64,000 nucleotides of DNA, taken from NCBI RefSeq assembly GCF_003855495.1, contig NZ_CP034086.1, forward strand, positions 186,001-250,000. Reading direction: 5' to 3'. Below, piece by piece: positions 30,709 to 40,060 of this stretch (its first letter is position 1; each line of letters starts with the position of its first letter). This DNA comes from Methylocystis rosea. Its GTDB lineage: Bacteria > Pseudomonadota > Alphaproteobacteria > Rhizobiales > Beijerinckiaceae. The notes beneath the pieces were generated by a model, which was given only the letters and a program-made list of their open reading frames with translations, did not search any database and was not told the origin of the DNA. The position numbers were made by a program, and so were the translations under genes.

Positions 30709-32211
30709 ATGACCTCGACCATTCTCATTGCCGACGACGATCCCGTTCAACGTCGTCTGCTGGAAGCTATGACGCGGCGATTTGGTTACGAGGCCGAGAC
30801 TGTCGAAAGCGGCGAACAGGCGATTGCCCGACTGACGCAGCCTGGCGCCAAGTCCGTAGCGCTGCTCATTCTGGACCTCGTCATGCCCGACCTCGACGGC
30901 ATGGGCGTGCTCACCCGCATGCGCGACATGAAACTCGCGACGCCGGTGATCGTGCAGACCGCGCATGGGTCGATCGAGGCGGTCATCTCGGCGATGCGCG
31001 CCGGCGCCCATGACTTCGTGGTCAAGCCGGTCGGCGCGGAACGCCTGCAAATTTCGATCAAGAACGCGCTCTCCGCCGATGCGCTCGCCGACGAAGTGCG
31101 CCGCATCAGCCGCCGGGCGCAGGGCGCGCTGACCTTCAAAGACCTCGTCTCGCGCAGCGACGACATGGAGCGCGTCATCCGGCTCGGCCAGCGCGCGGCG
31201 CATTCCTCGATTCCGGTGCTTCTCGAAGGCGAGTCGGGCGTCGGCAAGGAGATCGTGGCGCGCGCCATCCAGGGCGCGTCGGATCGCAAAGGCAAGCCCT
31301 TCGTCACCGTCAACTGCGGCGCGCTGCCGGCCAATCTCGTCGAATCAATTCTCTTTGGGCATGAGAAGGGCGCCTTCACCGGCGCCACGGAGAAGCACAG
31401 CGGCAAATTCCTTGAAGCGAACGGCGGGACGCTGTTTCTCGACGAGATCGGCGAACTGCCGCTCGACATTCAGGTGAAGTTGCTGCGCGCGCTGCAGGAA
31501 GGCGAAATCGATCCCGTCGGCGCGAAGCGCGCGATCCGGGTCGATATTCGACTGATCTCGGCGACCAATCAAAACCTCATCGATCTCGTCAAACGCGGCC
31601 TGTTTCGCGAGGACCTTTTCTATCGGCTCAACGTCTTCCCGATCAACATTCCGCCGCTGCGCGGTCGCCGCGAGGATGTCGCCGATCTCGCCAGGCGCTT
31701 TGCGGCGCGTTTCGCCGCCGAGGAAGGCCGCAACATCCGCGGCGTGACGTCGGAAGCGCTGTCGCTGCTGACGAGCTACGACTGGCCGGGCAACGTCCGC
31801 CAGTTGGAGAACGCCGTCTTTCGCGCTGTCGTGCTCGCCGACGGCGACGAACTGACGGTCGCCGAATTTCCGCAGATCGCCGCCCATGTCGAAGGCTATG
31901 AAGTGCGCGTGCCGCCCGCGCCCGCGCCGGGCGCGCCCGGGACGTCGCCGCGCGAACGCGAGATCGTCCGCGTCGAGATCCGCGATCCGAATGCGATGTC
32001 GCTGATTGGATCGAACGGCGAAATGCGCACGCTCGAGGACATCGAGACCGCGACGATCCGCTTCGCCTTGACGCATTACCGCGGCCAGATGTCGGAAATT
32101 GCGCGACGGCTCGGGATCGGCCGCTCGACGCTCTATCGGAAGATGAAGGAATACGGCCGGGAGGAAGCGTCAGCAAGCGACTCCGAGCCATCGGGAACGC
32201 TGGTCGCTTAG
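30709..32211 (+). CDS. Sigma-54-dependent response regulator, NtrC family
   Basis: 500 residues. The receiver domain (1-120) has phosphoacceptor Asp56 in LLILDLVMPD. The AAA+ domain carries Walker A GESGVGKE (174-181), the sigma54-contacting GAFTGA loop, and Walker B GTLFLDEIGELP. A Pro/Ala-rich linker then leads to a C-terminal Fis-type helix-turn-helix (RRLGIGRSTLYRKMKEYG). It would activate RpoN promoters when phosphorylated. No sensor kinase is adjacent. The ATG at 30709 follows AAGGGA. The linker before the HTH is longer than in NtrC itself. Confidence 0.92.
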   Translation: MTSTILIADDDPVQRRLLEAMTRRFGYEAETVESGEQAIARLTQPGAKSVALLILDLVMPDLDGMGVLTRMRDMKLATPVIVQTAHGSIEAVISAMRAGAHDFVVKPVGAERLQISIKNALSADALADEVRRISRRAQGALTFKDLVSRSDDMERVIRLGQRAAHSSIPVLLEGESGVGKEIVARAIQGASDRKGKPFVTVNCGALPANLVESILFGHEKGAFTGATEKHSGKFLEANGGTLFLDEIGELPLDIQVKLLRALQEGEIDPVGAKRAIRVDIRLISATNQNLIDLVKRGLFREDLFYRLNVFPINIPPLRGRREDVADLARRFAARFAAEEGRNIRGVTSEALSLLTSYDWPGNVRQLENAVFRAVVLADGDELTVAEFPQIAAHVEGYEVRVPPAPAPGAPGTSPREREIVRVEIRDPNAMSLIGSNGEMRTLEDIETATIRFALTHYRGQMSEIARRLGIGRSTLYRKMKEYGREEASASDSEPSGTLVA

Positions 32212-32247
32212 TCGCGGCGCGCAAACTTCCGTCAGTGCGAGGATTTC

Positions 32248-32724
32248 ATGACGCTGTTCGACATCGAAGCGACAACCATCGACGGCCAGCCGAAGAAGCT
32301 GGCCGATTACGCCGGCAAGGCCATGCTGGTCGTCAATGTCGCGAGCCGGTGCGGCTTCACGCCGCAATACGCCGGGCTCGAAGCGCTGTACCGCAAGTTC
32401 GCCGATCGGGGATTTGTCGTCTTGGGCTTTCCCTGCAATCAGTTTGGCGCGCAGGAGCCGGGCTCCGAGAAGGAGATCGCGTCCTTCTGTTCGGCGAATT
32501 ACGACGTCACCTTTCCCCTGTTCGCCAAGGTCGACGTCAATGGCGATAACGCCCATCCGCTCTATCGCCTCCTCAAGCGCGAGGCGCCGGGAATTCTGGG
32601 CTCCGAAGCGATCAAGTGGAACTTCACGAAATTTCTAGTCGACAGCAAGGGACACGTCGTGAAGCGTTACGCGCCGACCGACACGCCCGAGCAGATCGCC
32701 AAGGACGTTGAGGCGCTGTTGTGA
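32248..32724 (+). CDS. Glutathione peroxidase family thiol peroxidase
   Basis: 158 residues. The peroxidatic residue is Cys35 in NVASRCGFTPQY (Cys, not selenocysteine). The second signature GFPCNQFGAQEPG and the WNFTKFLV segment with the conserved Trp are present. Bacterial Cys-type enzymes mostly use thioredoxin to reduce peroxides. The stop overlaps the start of the next gene (GTGA). Confidence 0.93.
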   Translation: MTLFDIEATTIDGQPKKLADYAGKAMLVVNVASRCGFTPQYAGLEALYRKFADRGFVVLGFPCNQFGAQEPGSEKEIASFCSANYDVTFPLFAKVDVNGDNAHPLYRLLKREAPGILGSEAIKWNFTKFLVDSKGHVVKRYAPTDTPEQIAKDVEALL

Positions 32725-33002
32725 CCGCCATCGACGCGCGCATGATCGAAGACGGCGATCCACTCGTCTTCGAGGTGAAGCTGCGCGATCAGGGAGGCGA
32801 AACCCAGCATCGCGTCACGCTGTCGCGAAAGGATCTGCTGCGCCTCGGCGGCGGCGCCGAGGCGCAAAAATGTATAGACGCCGCCTTCCGATTCCTCCTG
32901 GACCGCGAAGCAAAGGAGAGCATCCTCGCGCGCTTCGACATGAGCGTCATTGCTCGCTATTTCCCGGAGTTCGAGCAAAAGCTGCCGGAATATCTTGCTT
33001 GA
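32721..33002 (+). CDS. Conserved hypothetical protein coupled to glutathione peroxidase
   Basis: 93 residues, soluble, acidic and basic in equal measure, with no recognised domain. The C-terminal half (AFRFLLDREAKESILARFDM and then ARYFPEFEQKLPEYL) is predicted helical. The GTG start overlaps the peroxidase stop by 4 bases, indicating translational coupling. Function unknown. Confidence 0.7.
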   Translation: MTAIDARMIEDGDPLVFEVKLRDQGGETQHRVTLSRKDLLRLGGGAEAQKCIDAAFRFLLDREAKESILARFDMSVIARYFPEFEQKLPEYLA

Positions 33003-33043
33003 AGCGTCATGCGGATTCCGGCTGATCCGTTCGCTTGGGCCGT

Positions 33044-33148
33044 GTCATTCCCGGCAGGCCGAAGGCCTGACCGGGAATCCAGAGCCGATCCAGAAACTGG
33101 TCTTGCTCTGGATTCCCGATCGCGCGCTACGCGCGCGTCGGGAATGAC
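33044..33148. repeat. Paired REP-like inverted repeat
   Basis: The element is bounded by GTCATTCCCG and CGGGAATGAC and contains an inner pair, GGGAATCCAGAG and CTCTGGATTCCC. It therefore forms two head-to-head hairpins or one large cruciform. It separates the end of the peroxidase operon from the convergent porin gene and may work as a bidirectional barrier. The rest of 33003-33222 holds nothing else recognisable. Confidence 0.65.
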
Positions 33149-33222
33149 AGCCAAGCCGTTCGAAGGGGTTCCGGTAGCACTGTTCGCTGGGTTGAGACCG
33201 TCATTGCGAGCGAAGCGAATTC

Positions 33223-35421
33223 TCAAAACGCCGCGCGCAAACGCAGCCCAAAGACATTGACCGGACCGCGCGCGCTGTTATGCGCGGGATTGACCAGCAG
33301 CTGATAATCGAAGGTCGCATCGATATTCTTGCCGAAGCCGATCTTGTAATAGGCCTCCATATTCTTCTCGCCGGCGTAGGAGAGCGCGCCGTCGCCGATA
33401 TAGACGCTGGTTCCGCCAAGTTCGAAGTAGCGCACGCGCGAACCGTGTAGTCCGCTGAAGGCGCCGGCGACGCCGATCTCGTCGTCGTCGCATCCCCAGA
33501 GCGCGCCGCCGGCGACGAAGCCGAATGCGACGGAGCGGTCGATATCCGTGTAATCGACCGTCTCATAGCGCCCGTCGGCCATGCTGGCGCGCAGGAAGAA
33601 CCCAAGATGCGGCGCGACCTGCTGCTTGACGTTTATCCCGCCGCCGGTTTTCACGGCGCGCCCTCGCGCGGTGTCGACTCGCGGCGGGAAGTCGCCAGCG
33701 AGATAGGCGTATCGGATGACGTCATCGATTTTGCTCAGATAGCCGTTGTCGCCATAGACGAGAAATTTGATCGCGCCGGGCTGTTCGAAAAGATCATATC
33801 GCGCCTCGAATTCCGCGACGCCCATGAACTGTCGAAACAGTTGCGGCTCAATGTCGAAACTGTTCGGCGTCGTCGAGAGCTGAAACACGCCGCCGCGCGC
33901 CGTCCACCAGTCCTGCTTCCACTCTGCCGCGAGGCCGTAGGTGTAGCCCCAGGCGTCGGCCGCGTAGTCGAAGGCGCCCATCGTGTTGAACGCGAAGTTG
34001 AGAAAGCCGGTCGTTGGGTCGTGTGCGTAGACGTTGTCGTCGAACACGTCGCCAACGGCGAATTTCCCGAGCGTAACGACGATGCGATTCTTGTCGACCT
34101 TGCCCGAGATCTGGTTTTGCGTCGACTCAAGCACCTCGCTGCGTGAGCCTTGGTCCGGATCTCTTTCTCTTTCGCCGTCTTCGTTCAATCCGATGATCTG
34201 ACGCAGGAAGTAACGCTGGAAGCGCATATAGGGCGCCGCGCGGCCGACCTTGGCGACCGCGGCGTTGACATAAGACGCCGCGCCGACCGAATTGGCGAGC
34301 CCGTAGCCGGCGTCTATCTCAGGGTTGAGGTAGACGGCGCCGCCGTCCCACAAGCGCAGGCCAAGGAAAAGATTGGTGGTCGAGCCGACATTGGCCTTGC
34401 CGCCGGAAGGAAAGCTGTTGGGGCCGTCATAGAGCGCGCGAAACCGAGGATAGGCCTGGACGACATTCGTCGTCTGCGCATGCACGCTGTAGCGTTCAGG
34501 GGCGTCCGGATCGCTGGCGTTCCCGCCATTGCCCGAATTCTGGCCGTCATGCGCGTGCTGGCCGTAGTGCAATTCGCCTAAAATCTCGCTCTTCGCGCCG
34601 AAATGGTAATTCAGACCGAATCGCAGCAGATGGTTCTCATTGCGCATGCGCGACGCATAGGAATAGCCGGCCCCATTGTCGAAGACCTGTGTGTTCAGCG
34701 ACTGATTGAGGAAGAGATATTCGGCGCGCGCCGACCAATTGTCGGCGAAGGCGTATTCGAAGCCGGCGCCGATCGCATATTTCATCCGCGAGGATTGCGA
34801 CCAGGGCGCGTAGAAAATCGCGTCGGGTCCGCCCGCGCCGAGCGTCAAGGTCGCCGGACCTCTCGCGCCGCCCGCCGCGACGCCGCCCGTGAGATAAAAG
34901 AGCGAGCGGTCCCATGCGTAGCCGACGCGCCCGCGAATGCTCGCGAAGAAATTCGCGCTGGAATTAGATGAGAGCGTGAAGACCGGCGGCGCCGGATAGG
35001 CGGGCGAAGTCAAATATGCGCCGGTCGGCCCGCGCCTGCCGTCGAGAAGGCTGAGATCGGTTTCGAAACCCCAGACGAAGGGGCCGCGCTGCCAATTATA
35101 TCCGACCTGCACGCCGACGGTGACGCCTGGGCGCGTCACGCCACTCGGATAAAGATCGAAGGCGGGCGCACCGAAGCCGCTCGCCGCCTGCAGCCGCTCG
35201 CCTGCGTGCAGAGGAACGGCGCCGCCGAGGCTCGTACCCATATACATGCCGACCCAGCTGAACACCGGCGGCCGGTCTTCGCAGCGCGCCGCGTTCCCAT
35301 GCAACGCGCAAAATGCAAAGCTAAGAGCGACGACAAAAGACAGGCGCGCGGCGGCGCTCGTCGGCGCTCCATGTCGAGGGGCGGCGACGCTCGATTTCGG
35401 GCTGGATCGAGGCCTGCGCAT
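33223..35421 (-). CDS. Outer-membrane protein: beta-barrel domain fused to carbohydrate-porin-like domain
   Basis: 732 residues. A signal region (SFVVALSFAFCALHGNAARC) precedes an Omp25/OmpA-like small barrel, about residues 50-280 (SWVGMYMGTSLGG, GVQVGYNWQRGPFVWGFETD, AIGAGFEYAFADNWSARAEY). A linker (HDGQNSGNGGN) and an OprB/carbohydrate-selective-porin-like part follow, about 310-732 (RFQRYFLRQIIGLNEDGERE, NRIVVTLGKFAVGDVFDDN). The protein ends in Phe, the usual BAM signal. Both halves look complete, so it may form two barrels or one large one. It is convergent with the peroxidase operon. Confidence 0.8.
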   Translation of the reverse strand: MRRPRSSPKSSVAAPRHGAPTSAAARLSFVVALSFAFCALHGNAARCEDRPPVFSWVGMYMGTSLGGAVPLHAGERLQAASGFGAPAFDLYPSGVTRPGVTVGVQVGYNWQRGPFVWGFETDLSLLDGRRGPTGAYLTSPAYPAPPVFTLSSNSSANFFASIRGRVGYAWDRSLFYLTGGVAAGGARGPATLTLGAGGPDAIFYAPWSQSSRMKYAIGAGFEYAFADNWSARAEYLFLNQSLNTQVFDNGAGYSYASRMRNENHLLRFGLNYHFGAKSEILGELHYGQHAHDGQNSGNGGNASDPDAPERYSVHAQTTNVVQAYPRFRALYDGPNSFPSGGKANVGSTTNLFLGLRLWDGGAVYLNPEIDAGYGLANSVGAASYVNAAVAKVGRAAPYMRFQRYFLRQIIGLNEDGERERDPDQGSRSEVLESTQNQISGKVDKNRIVVTLGKFAVGDVFDDNVYAHDPTTGFLNFAFNTMGAFDYAADAWGYTYGLAAEWKQDWWTARGGVFQLSTTPNSFDIEPQLFRQFMGVAEFEARYDLFEQPGAIKFLVYGDNGYLSKIDDVIRYAYLAGDFPPRVDTARGRAVKTGGGINVKQQVAPHLGFFLRASMADGRYETVDYTDIDRSVAFGFVAGGALWGCDDDEIGVAGAFSGLHGSRVRYFELGGTSVYIGDGALSYAGEKNMEAYYKIGFGKNIDATFDYQLLVNPAHNSARGPVNVFGLRLRAAF

Positions 35422-35631
35422 GCGCTGTTAAGAACCTTGCCGGCGGCGTCTCCGTTGGATAGCGATAAGGCTGCGCCAGAACCAAGCGCAGCGCGAATCA
35501 TCCTTTGGCCAAATAGTAAAACTCTGTGACAGATTTTCGCAGCGACTATTGGCGCAGTCCTTGCTTTGAACTGTAAAAAACGGCCGCCAGCCGCGCATAC
35601 AAAGGCGGGCCGCCAAGAGGGAGTTCTTGCA

Positions 35632-37092
35632 ATGGACTCACGCATAACGCAGTTCGATGAACTGGCTGGAGCGGACGGCCGCACCCGCGCCCCTTATCGC
35701 AAGCTTTCGCAATGGCTCGCCGAAACCCCGCCCGAGCTCCTGGCCTCGCGGCGCGAACAGGCGGAGCTGCTTTTTCGTCGCATCGGCATCACCTTCGCGG
35801 TCTATGGCGCGCAGGAGGCGACCGAGCGCCTCATTCCCTTCGATATCCTGCCGCGCATACTCTCGCGCAGCGAATGGACGACGCTTGAAAAAGGTCTGAT
35901 CCAGCGCGTCACCGCGCTCAACGCGTTTCTTGCCGACATCTACGGCGCCGGCGAGATCTTGAGGGCTGGAATCGTTCCTGCGGATATCGTCTATCGCAAC
36001 CCGGCCTATTGCCCCGAGATGGCGGGCCGTCGCGTGCCCTTCGATATTTACGTGCATATCGCTGGCGTCGACATCGTGCGCACCGACGATCAGGGCTTTT
36101 TCGTTCTAGAGGACAATGCTCGGACGCCGTCTGGGGTTTCTTATATGCTCGAGAACCGCGAAGTGATGATGCGGCTTTTTCCCGAGCTTTTCGCGCTGCA
36201 TCGCGTCGCGCCCATCGAAAACTATCCCGACGAGCTGCTTGCGACTTTGCGCTCGGTCGCGCCGCAGCGCGCCAACGGCGATCCGACGATCGTCTTGATG
36301 ACGCCCGGCCAGTACAATTCAGCCTTCTACGAACATTCGTTTCTCGCCGATAAGCTCGGCGTCGAGCTTGTCGAGGGCCGCGATCTCTTCGTTCGCGACG
36401 ACGTCGTCTATATGCGCACGACCGAGGGCCCGCGCCGCGTCGACGTCATTTATCGGCGCATCGACGACGACTTTCTCGACCCGCTGTGCTTCCGGCCGGA
36501 TTCGGCGCTCGGCGTCGCCGGGCTGATGGGCGCCTATCAATCAGGCAATGTGACGCTGGCGAATGCAGTCGGCGCCGGCGCCGCCGACGACAAGGCGATG
36601 TACACCTACATGCCTGACATTATTCAGTTTTATCTGGGCGAAGCGCCGCTCCTGCAGAATGTTCAGACCTTCCGCTGCCGCGAAACGGAAGCGCTGACCT
36701 ACGTCCTCGATCATCTCGATGAACTCGTCGTCAAGGAAGTGAACGGCTCCGGCGGCTACGGCATGCTTGTGGGACCGCATGCGACGAGGGCGCAGATCGA
36801 GGAGTTTCGCGCAAAGCTTAAGGCGCATCCGGAGATTTTCATCGCTCAGCCGACGCTGGCGCTCTCGACATGCCCCATTGCTATGGCGTCAGGCGTCGCC
36901 CCACGCCACGTCGATCTTCGGCCCTTCGTGCTGCAGGGAGCCAATGGCGCCCGCGTCGTGCCGGGCGGTTTGACCCGGGTCGCGATGACGGAGAAATCGC
37001 TCGTCGTGAATTCGAGCCAGGGCGGCGGCACCAAGGACACCTGGGTGATCGACGACGCGTGGAGCGCCGAAGAGGCGATGGGGCAAGCGTGA
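35632..37092 (+). CDS. Circularly permuted type 2 ATP-grasp protein
   Basis: 486 residues of the DUF404/DUF407 family (COG2308), with segments VYRNPAYCPEM, FFVLEDNARTPSGVSYMLEN, MTPGQYNSAFYEHSFLADKL, and the ATP-binding VVKEVNGSGGYGMLVGP. Permuted ATP-grasps are predicted amide or peptide ligases. It is the first gene of a three-gene set with alpha-E and transglutaminase-like genes, an arrangement widespread in proteobacteria and of unknown product. GAGGGAG precedes the ATG at 35632; 22 open codons upstream start with TTG and are not conserved. Confidence 0.92.
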   Translation: MDSRITQFDELAGADGRTRAPYRKLSQWLAETPPELLASRREQAELLFRRIGITFAVYGAQEATERLIPFDILPRILSRSEWTTLEKGLIQRVTALNAFLADIYGAGEILRAGIVPADIVYRNPAYCPEMAGRRVPFDIYVHIAGVDIVRTDDQGFFVLEDNARTPSGVSYMLENREVMMRLFPELFALHRVAPIENYPDELLATLRSVAPQRANGDPTIVLMTPGQYNSAFYEHSFLADKLGVELVEGRDLFVRDDVVYMRTTEGPRRVDVIYRRIDDDFLDPLCFRPDSALGVAGLMGAYQSGNVTLANAVGAGAADDKAMYTYMPDIIQFYLGEAPLLQNVQTFRCRETEALTYVLDHLDELVVKEVNGSGGYGMLVGPHATRAQIEEFRAKLKAHPEIFIAQPTLALSTCPIAMASGVAPRHVDLRPFVLQGANGARVVPGGLTRVAMTEKSLVVNSSQGGGTKDTWVIDDAWSAEEAMGQA

Positions 37093-37159
37093 GAAGACGC
37101 TCGCAAACGCCGCGATGAACATCGATGATCTCCAAAGCGACTCATAAACGGACGTGCTG

Positions 37160-38107
37160 ATGCTTTCCCGCACCGCCGACAATCTGTACTGGCTCGCCCG
37201 CTACATGGAGCGCGCCGACTTCCTGGCGCGCGCCATCCAGGCGTCGCGGCGCCTCGCCGCGCTGCCCAAGGCCTATGGCGGCGACGAAACCGAGTGGGAA
37301 AGCGTGCTGCTGTCGTCGGGCGCGTCGCTATCGTTCGATGCCTCCGGACGCCCCGTCGATGAAGCCAACGTCATCGAGTTTCTCACCTTCGCGCCGGAAA
37401 ATCCGGGATCGATCCGCAACTGCCTGGAGCAGGCGCGCGCCAACGCCCGCGCCGTGCGCACGGCGTTGACCATCGAAATGTGGGAGTCGATCAACGACGC
37501 CTATCTGGAAATGCGCGCGCTAGAGTCGCGCGGCGTCGTCCCTTGCGCCGAGGAGCTGGCGCGCTTTCTCGAGGTCATCAAGCAGACGTCGCTGACCTAT
37601 GACGGCGGCGCCTATCGCACCATGCTGCGCAACGACGCCTATTGGTTCTCGCGCGTCGGGCTTTTCATCGAACGCGCCGACAACACGGCGCGTTTGCTCG
37701 ACGTCAAATATCATGTGCTGCTGCCCGAGAAGGAGATCGTCGGCGGTTCCCTCGACTATTTCCAATGGTCGGCCATTCTGCGCGCCGTGTCTGCGCATAC
37801 CGCCTATCATTGGGTCTATCGCACGAGCATGAAGCCTTGGCTCGTCGCCGATCTGTTGATCCTCCGTCCGGAGATGCCGCGTTCGCTGATTTCCTGCTAT
37901 GAGTCGATCGTGCGCAATCTCGACAATCTTGCCCGCGCCCACGGGCGCCAGGGCGTGTCGCAGCGTCACGCCCGCGGCGTCTACGGCAAGCTCGAAAAAT
38001 TGAATATGGAGAGCGTCTTCCAGGGCGGGCTGCACGAATTCGTGCAATCCTTCATCTCTGAAAACAACCGACTGGCCGCGCTCATCTCCGAGCAATATCT
38101 CTTTTGA
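37160..38107 (+). CDS. Alpha-E domain protein (DUF403)
   Basis: 315 residues, mostly helical and lacking Cys-rich or membrane features. It begins MLSRTADNLYWLARYMERAD, the hallmark of the alpha-E family (COG2307), with FSRVGLFIERADNTARLLDV further on. It almost always accompanies the permuted ATP-grasp gene and is thought to act with it; no enzymatic activity is established. ATG 37160 was chosen over a GTG two codons upstream. Confidence 0.92.
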   Translation: MLSRTADNLYWLARYMERADFLARAIQASRRLAALPKAYGGDETEWESVLLSSGASLSFDASGRPVDEANVIEFLTFAPENPGSIRNCLEQARANARAVRTALTIEMWESINDAYLEMRALESRGVVPCAEELARFLEVIKQTSLTYDGGAYRTMLRNDAYWFSRVGLFIERADNTARLLDVKYHVLLPEKEIVGGSLDYFQWSAILRAVSAHTAYHWVYRTSMKPWLVADLLILRPEMPRSLISCYESIVRNLDNLARAHGRQGVSQRHARGVYGKLEKLNMESVFQGGLHEFVQSFISENNRLAALISEQYLF

Positions 38108-38117
38108 GCGAAATCTG

Positions 38118-38954
38118 ATGCGCATCCGCATACGGCATGAAACGACCTATCGCTATGCGGAGCCGCCGCGAACGGCCGTGCAGCATCTTCGCCTGACGCC
38201 ACGCAGTCACGACGGGCAGCATGTCGTCGACTGGCGCATCGACGTCGATCGCGATTGCCGACTGGTGCAGTCGGAAGACGCGTTCGGCAATACGCTGCAC
38301 CGCTTCTCCGTGGACGGGCCGCTTGAGTCGATTTCCACAGTGGTGGAAGGGGAGGTGACGACCTTCGACATCGCCGGAGTCGTATCGGGCGCGGTCGAGC
38401 GCTTTCCGCCGGTCCTATTCATGCGCGACACGCCGCTGACGTCCCCCAACGTGGCGATCTGCGATTTCGCGCGCGAAACGACGTCGAAGGAAAGCGGAAC
38501 GCTCTCGAAGCTCCATGCGCTCCTTGGCGCGATTCACGAATCACTCACATTCGACGCCGCCGCGACGCATTCGGGCACGACGGCGGCGGAATGTTTCGAG
38601 CATCGCAAGGGCGTCTGTCAGGACTATTCGCATCTCTTCATCGCCTGCGCGCGCGGGATCGGCGCGCCGGCGCGCTATGTGAGCGGCTATTTCCTCGGCA
38701 GCGATGGCGAGGATCAGGTCGCCGGCCACGCATGGGCCGAGGCCTATGTCGAGGATCTCGGCTGGGTGGCCTTCGATCCGACGCATGGCGTCTCGCCGCA
38801 GGAAAATCATGTGCGCGTCGCGATAGCGCTCGACTATCTGGGCGCGGCGCCGATCCGCGGCTCGCACTCCGGCGGCGGCGGCGAAACGCTGGACGTCAAA
38901 GTGCGCGTCGCGCGGGCGGCGGCCTTCAGCCAGTCGCAGTCGCAATCGCAGTAG
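38118..38954 (+). CDS. Transglutaminase-like cysteine peptidase-fold protein
   Basis: 278 residues. An N-terminal bacterial transglutaminase-like domain precedes the catalytic core with Cys167 (KGVCQDYSHLF), His204 (GHAWAEAYV) and Asp220 (AFDPTHG). In this three-gene cluster the enzyme may cleave or cross-link the product of the ATP-grasp ligase. The C-terminus SQSQSQSQ is encoded by a short CAGTCG-type hexamer repeat, which may vary in copy number. It starts 10 bases after the alpha-E stop. Confidence 0.92.
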   Translation: MRIRIRHETTYRYAEPPRTAVQHLRLTPRSHDGQHVVDWRIDVDRDCRLVQSEDAFGNTLHRFSVDGPLESISTVVEGEVTTFDIAGVVSGAVERFPPVLFMRDTPLTSPNVAICDFARETTSKESGTLSKLHALLGAIHESLTFDAAATHSGTTAAECFEHRKGVCQDYSHLFIACARGIGAPARYVSGYFLGSDGEDQVAGHAWAEAYVEDLGWVAFDPTHGVSPQENHVRVAIALDYLGAAPIRGSHSGGGGETLDVKVRVARAAAFSQSQSQSQ

Positions 38955-38959
38955 CTGTC

Positions 38960-39337
38960 TCAGACTCCGATCAATTGACTGGCCGCGCTCTGGCGCGCGT
39001 CGGCGTCGCTTCGCGCGCGCTCGGCTAAGCCGATTTCATCGCACGGCGTGAAGCGCAGCCCGTCTTCGTCATATTGGAAATCGCATGCGTTGAGCGCGGC
39101 CACGACGCGCGGCCAGACGCCCTTCCTGTCCCAGCGATGGTAGCGCGTATAAGCCGTGTACCATTTGCCGAACCGCGGCGGCAGGCTGCGCCAGGGCGCG
39201 CCGGTGCGAACGATCCAGAACACCGCTTCGAGAAAAAGCCGATTGTCGCGGCCCCTACAGCCTGGGTCGCCTTGTTTTCCGGGAAGGACGGGAGCGACGG
39301 CCTGCCAATGTTCGTCCGACAGATACTGCTCAATCAA
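38960..39337 (-). mobile_element. IS5-family transposase fragment (N-terminal part only)
   Basis: 125 codons beginning MIEQYLSDEHWQAVAPVLPG, with VFWIVRTGAPWRSLPPRFGK and YTRYHRWDRKGVWPRVVAAL. This is the first third of an IS5/IS1031-type transposase (DUF4096 region). After about residue 85 the sequence no longer resembles the family, and the DDE catalytic part is absent. No clear terminal inverted repeats or target duplication are visible. It is a dead remnant directly behind the transglutaminase gene. Confidence 0.75.
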
Positions 39338-39424
39338 TAGATCCTCCGTCGCGGCGCGTTGCGACGTCGACCCGCCGGACGCTTCGATGTGAAGGGCCGG
39401 GATGATCGATCGATATTTCTATCC

Positions 39425-39453
39425 TAGGTTGTAATTTTAAACAGCACAACCTA
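39425..39453. repeat. Inverted repeat in an AT-rich patch
   Basis: TAGGTTGT (39425-39432) and ACAACCTA (39446-39453) are perfect 8-base inverted repeats around a 13-base AT-rich spacer. It could be an operator or an end of the decayed IS element; nothing decides between them. Confidence 0.45.
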
Positions 39454-39553
39454 TTTCGGCGCGGGGTCGTCCGGCGAAGATTTGCGTTCAGCCGCCGCAT
39501 GAGACTGGACGCCAGGGCTCCGAATCCAGGTTAACGAGGGGGTCATCTCACTG

Positions 39554-39691
39554 CGTCATGGCCGCGCTTGTCGCGGCCATCCACGCGACGACACGAGGCA
39601 AATGTGAGGATATGAGGCGGAAGTACCGTCTCCGCGCGAAGCGTTTCGCGGTTGACCGGCGTGGATGCCCGGCACAAGGCCGGGCATGACG
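39554..39691. repeat. REP-like inverted repeat pair
   Basis: The outer arms CGTCATGGCCGCG and a GGCCGGGCATGACG-type end frame two hairpins, one around GGCCGCGCTTGTCGCGGCC and one around GCCCGGCACAAGGCCGGGC. It resembles the element at 33 kb in layout but not in exact sequence. Confidence 0.5.
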
Positions 39692-39826
39692 GCTGAGAGT
39701 GAGGCGAAATTATCTCGAGTTCGAAGCCCTGGGCTGGACGCGCGCGCGCTTGCGACTTGCGCGTCCCTGTGGCACACAGGCGCCGAACGCGTCGGACGCG
39801 ATTTCATGCGTTTCGGGCGATCAAGC

Positions 39827-39901
<75 letters not shown>

Positions 39902-39971
39902 GCTCAATAATTTGTCTCTCAGTTCGACGTGACATGCGGGCGGGCGCGTAAAAGGCCGATCTTGCGCGCAG

Positions 39972-40005
39972 AAAAAAGCCCGCCAGAGGGTCCGGCGGGC
40001 TTTTT
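39972..40005. terminator. Bidirectional terminator
   Basis: GCCCGCC (39978-39984) and GGCGGGC (39994-40000) form a 7-base stem flanked by six A and five T residues, so it can terminate in either direction. It lies between tRNA-Thr and the convergent small membrane protein gene. Confidence 0.8.
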
Positions 40006-40060
40006 CGATGTTGTCGAGCGGATAGACGGCGACGCGAGGCGCCTCCCGTGGCCGGAGATC

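Larger units (their letters stand above)
39338..39826. other. Intergenic stretch between IS5 fragment and tRNA-Thr
   Basis: No gene is supported in these 489 bases. They contain an AT-rich inverted repeat at 39425-39453 and a REP-like element at 39554-39691. Short open frames here lack ribosome sites and homology. Confidence 0.6.

Noticed and set aside
38960..39337. Active IS5 insertion sequence
   Set aside because: Only the N-terminal third of the transposase is present and no terminal repeats or target duplications were found.
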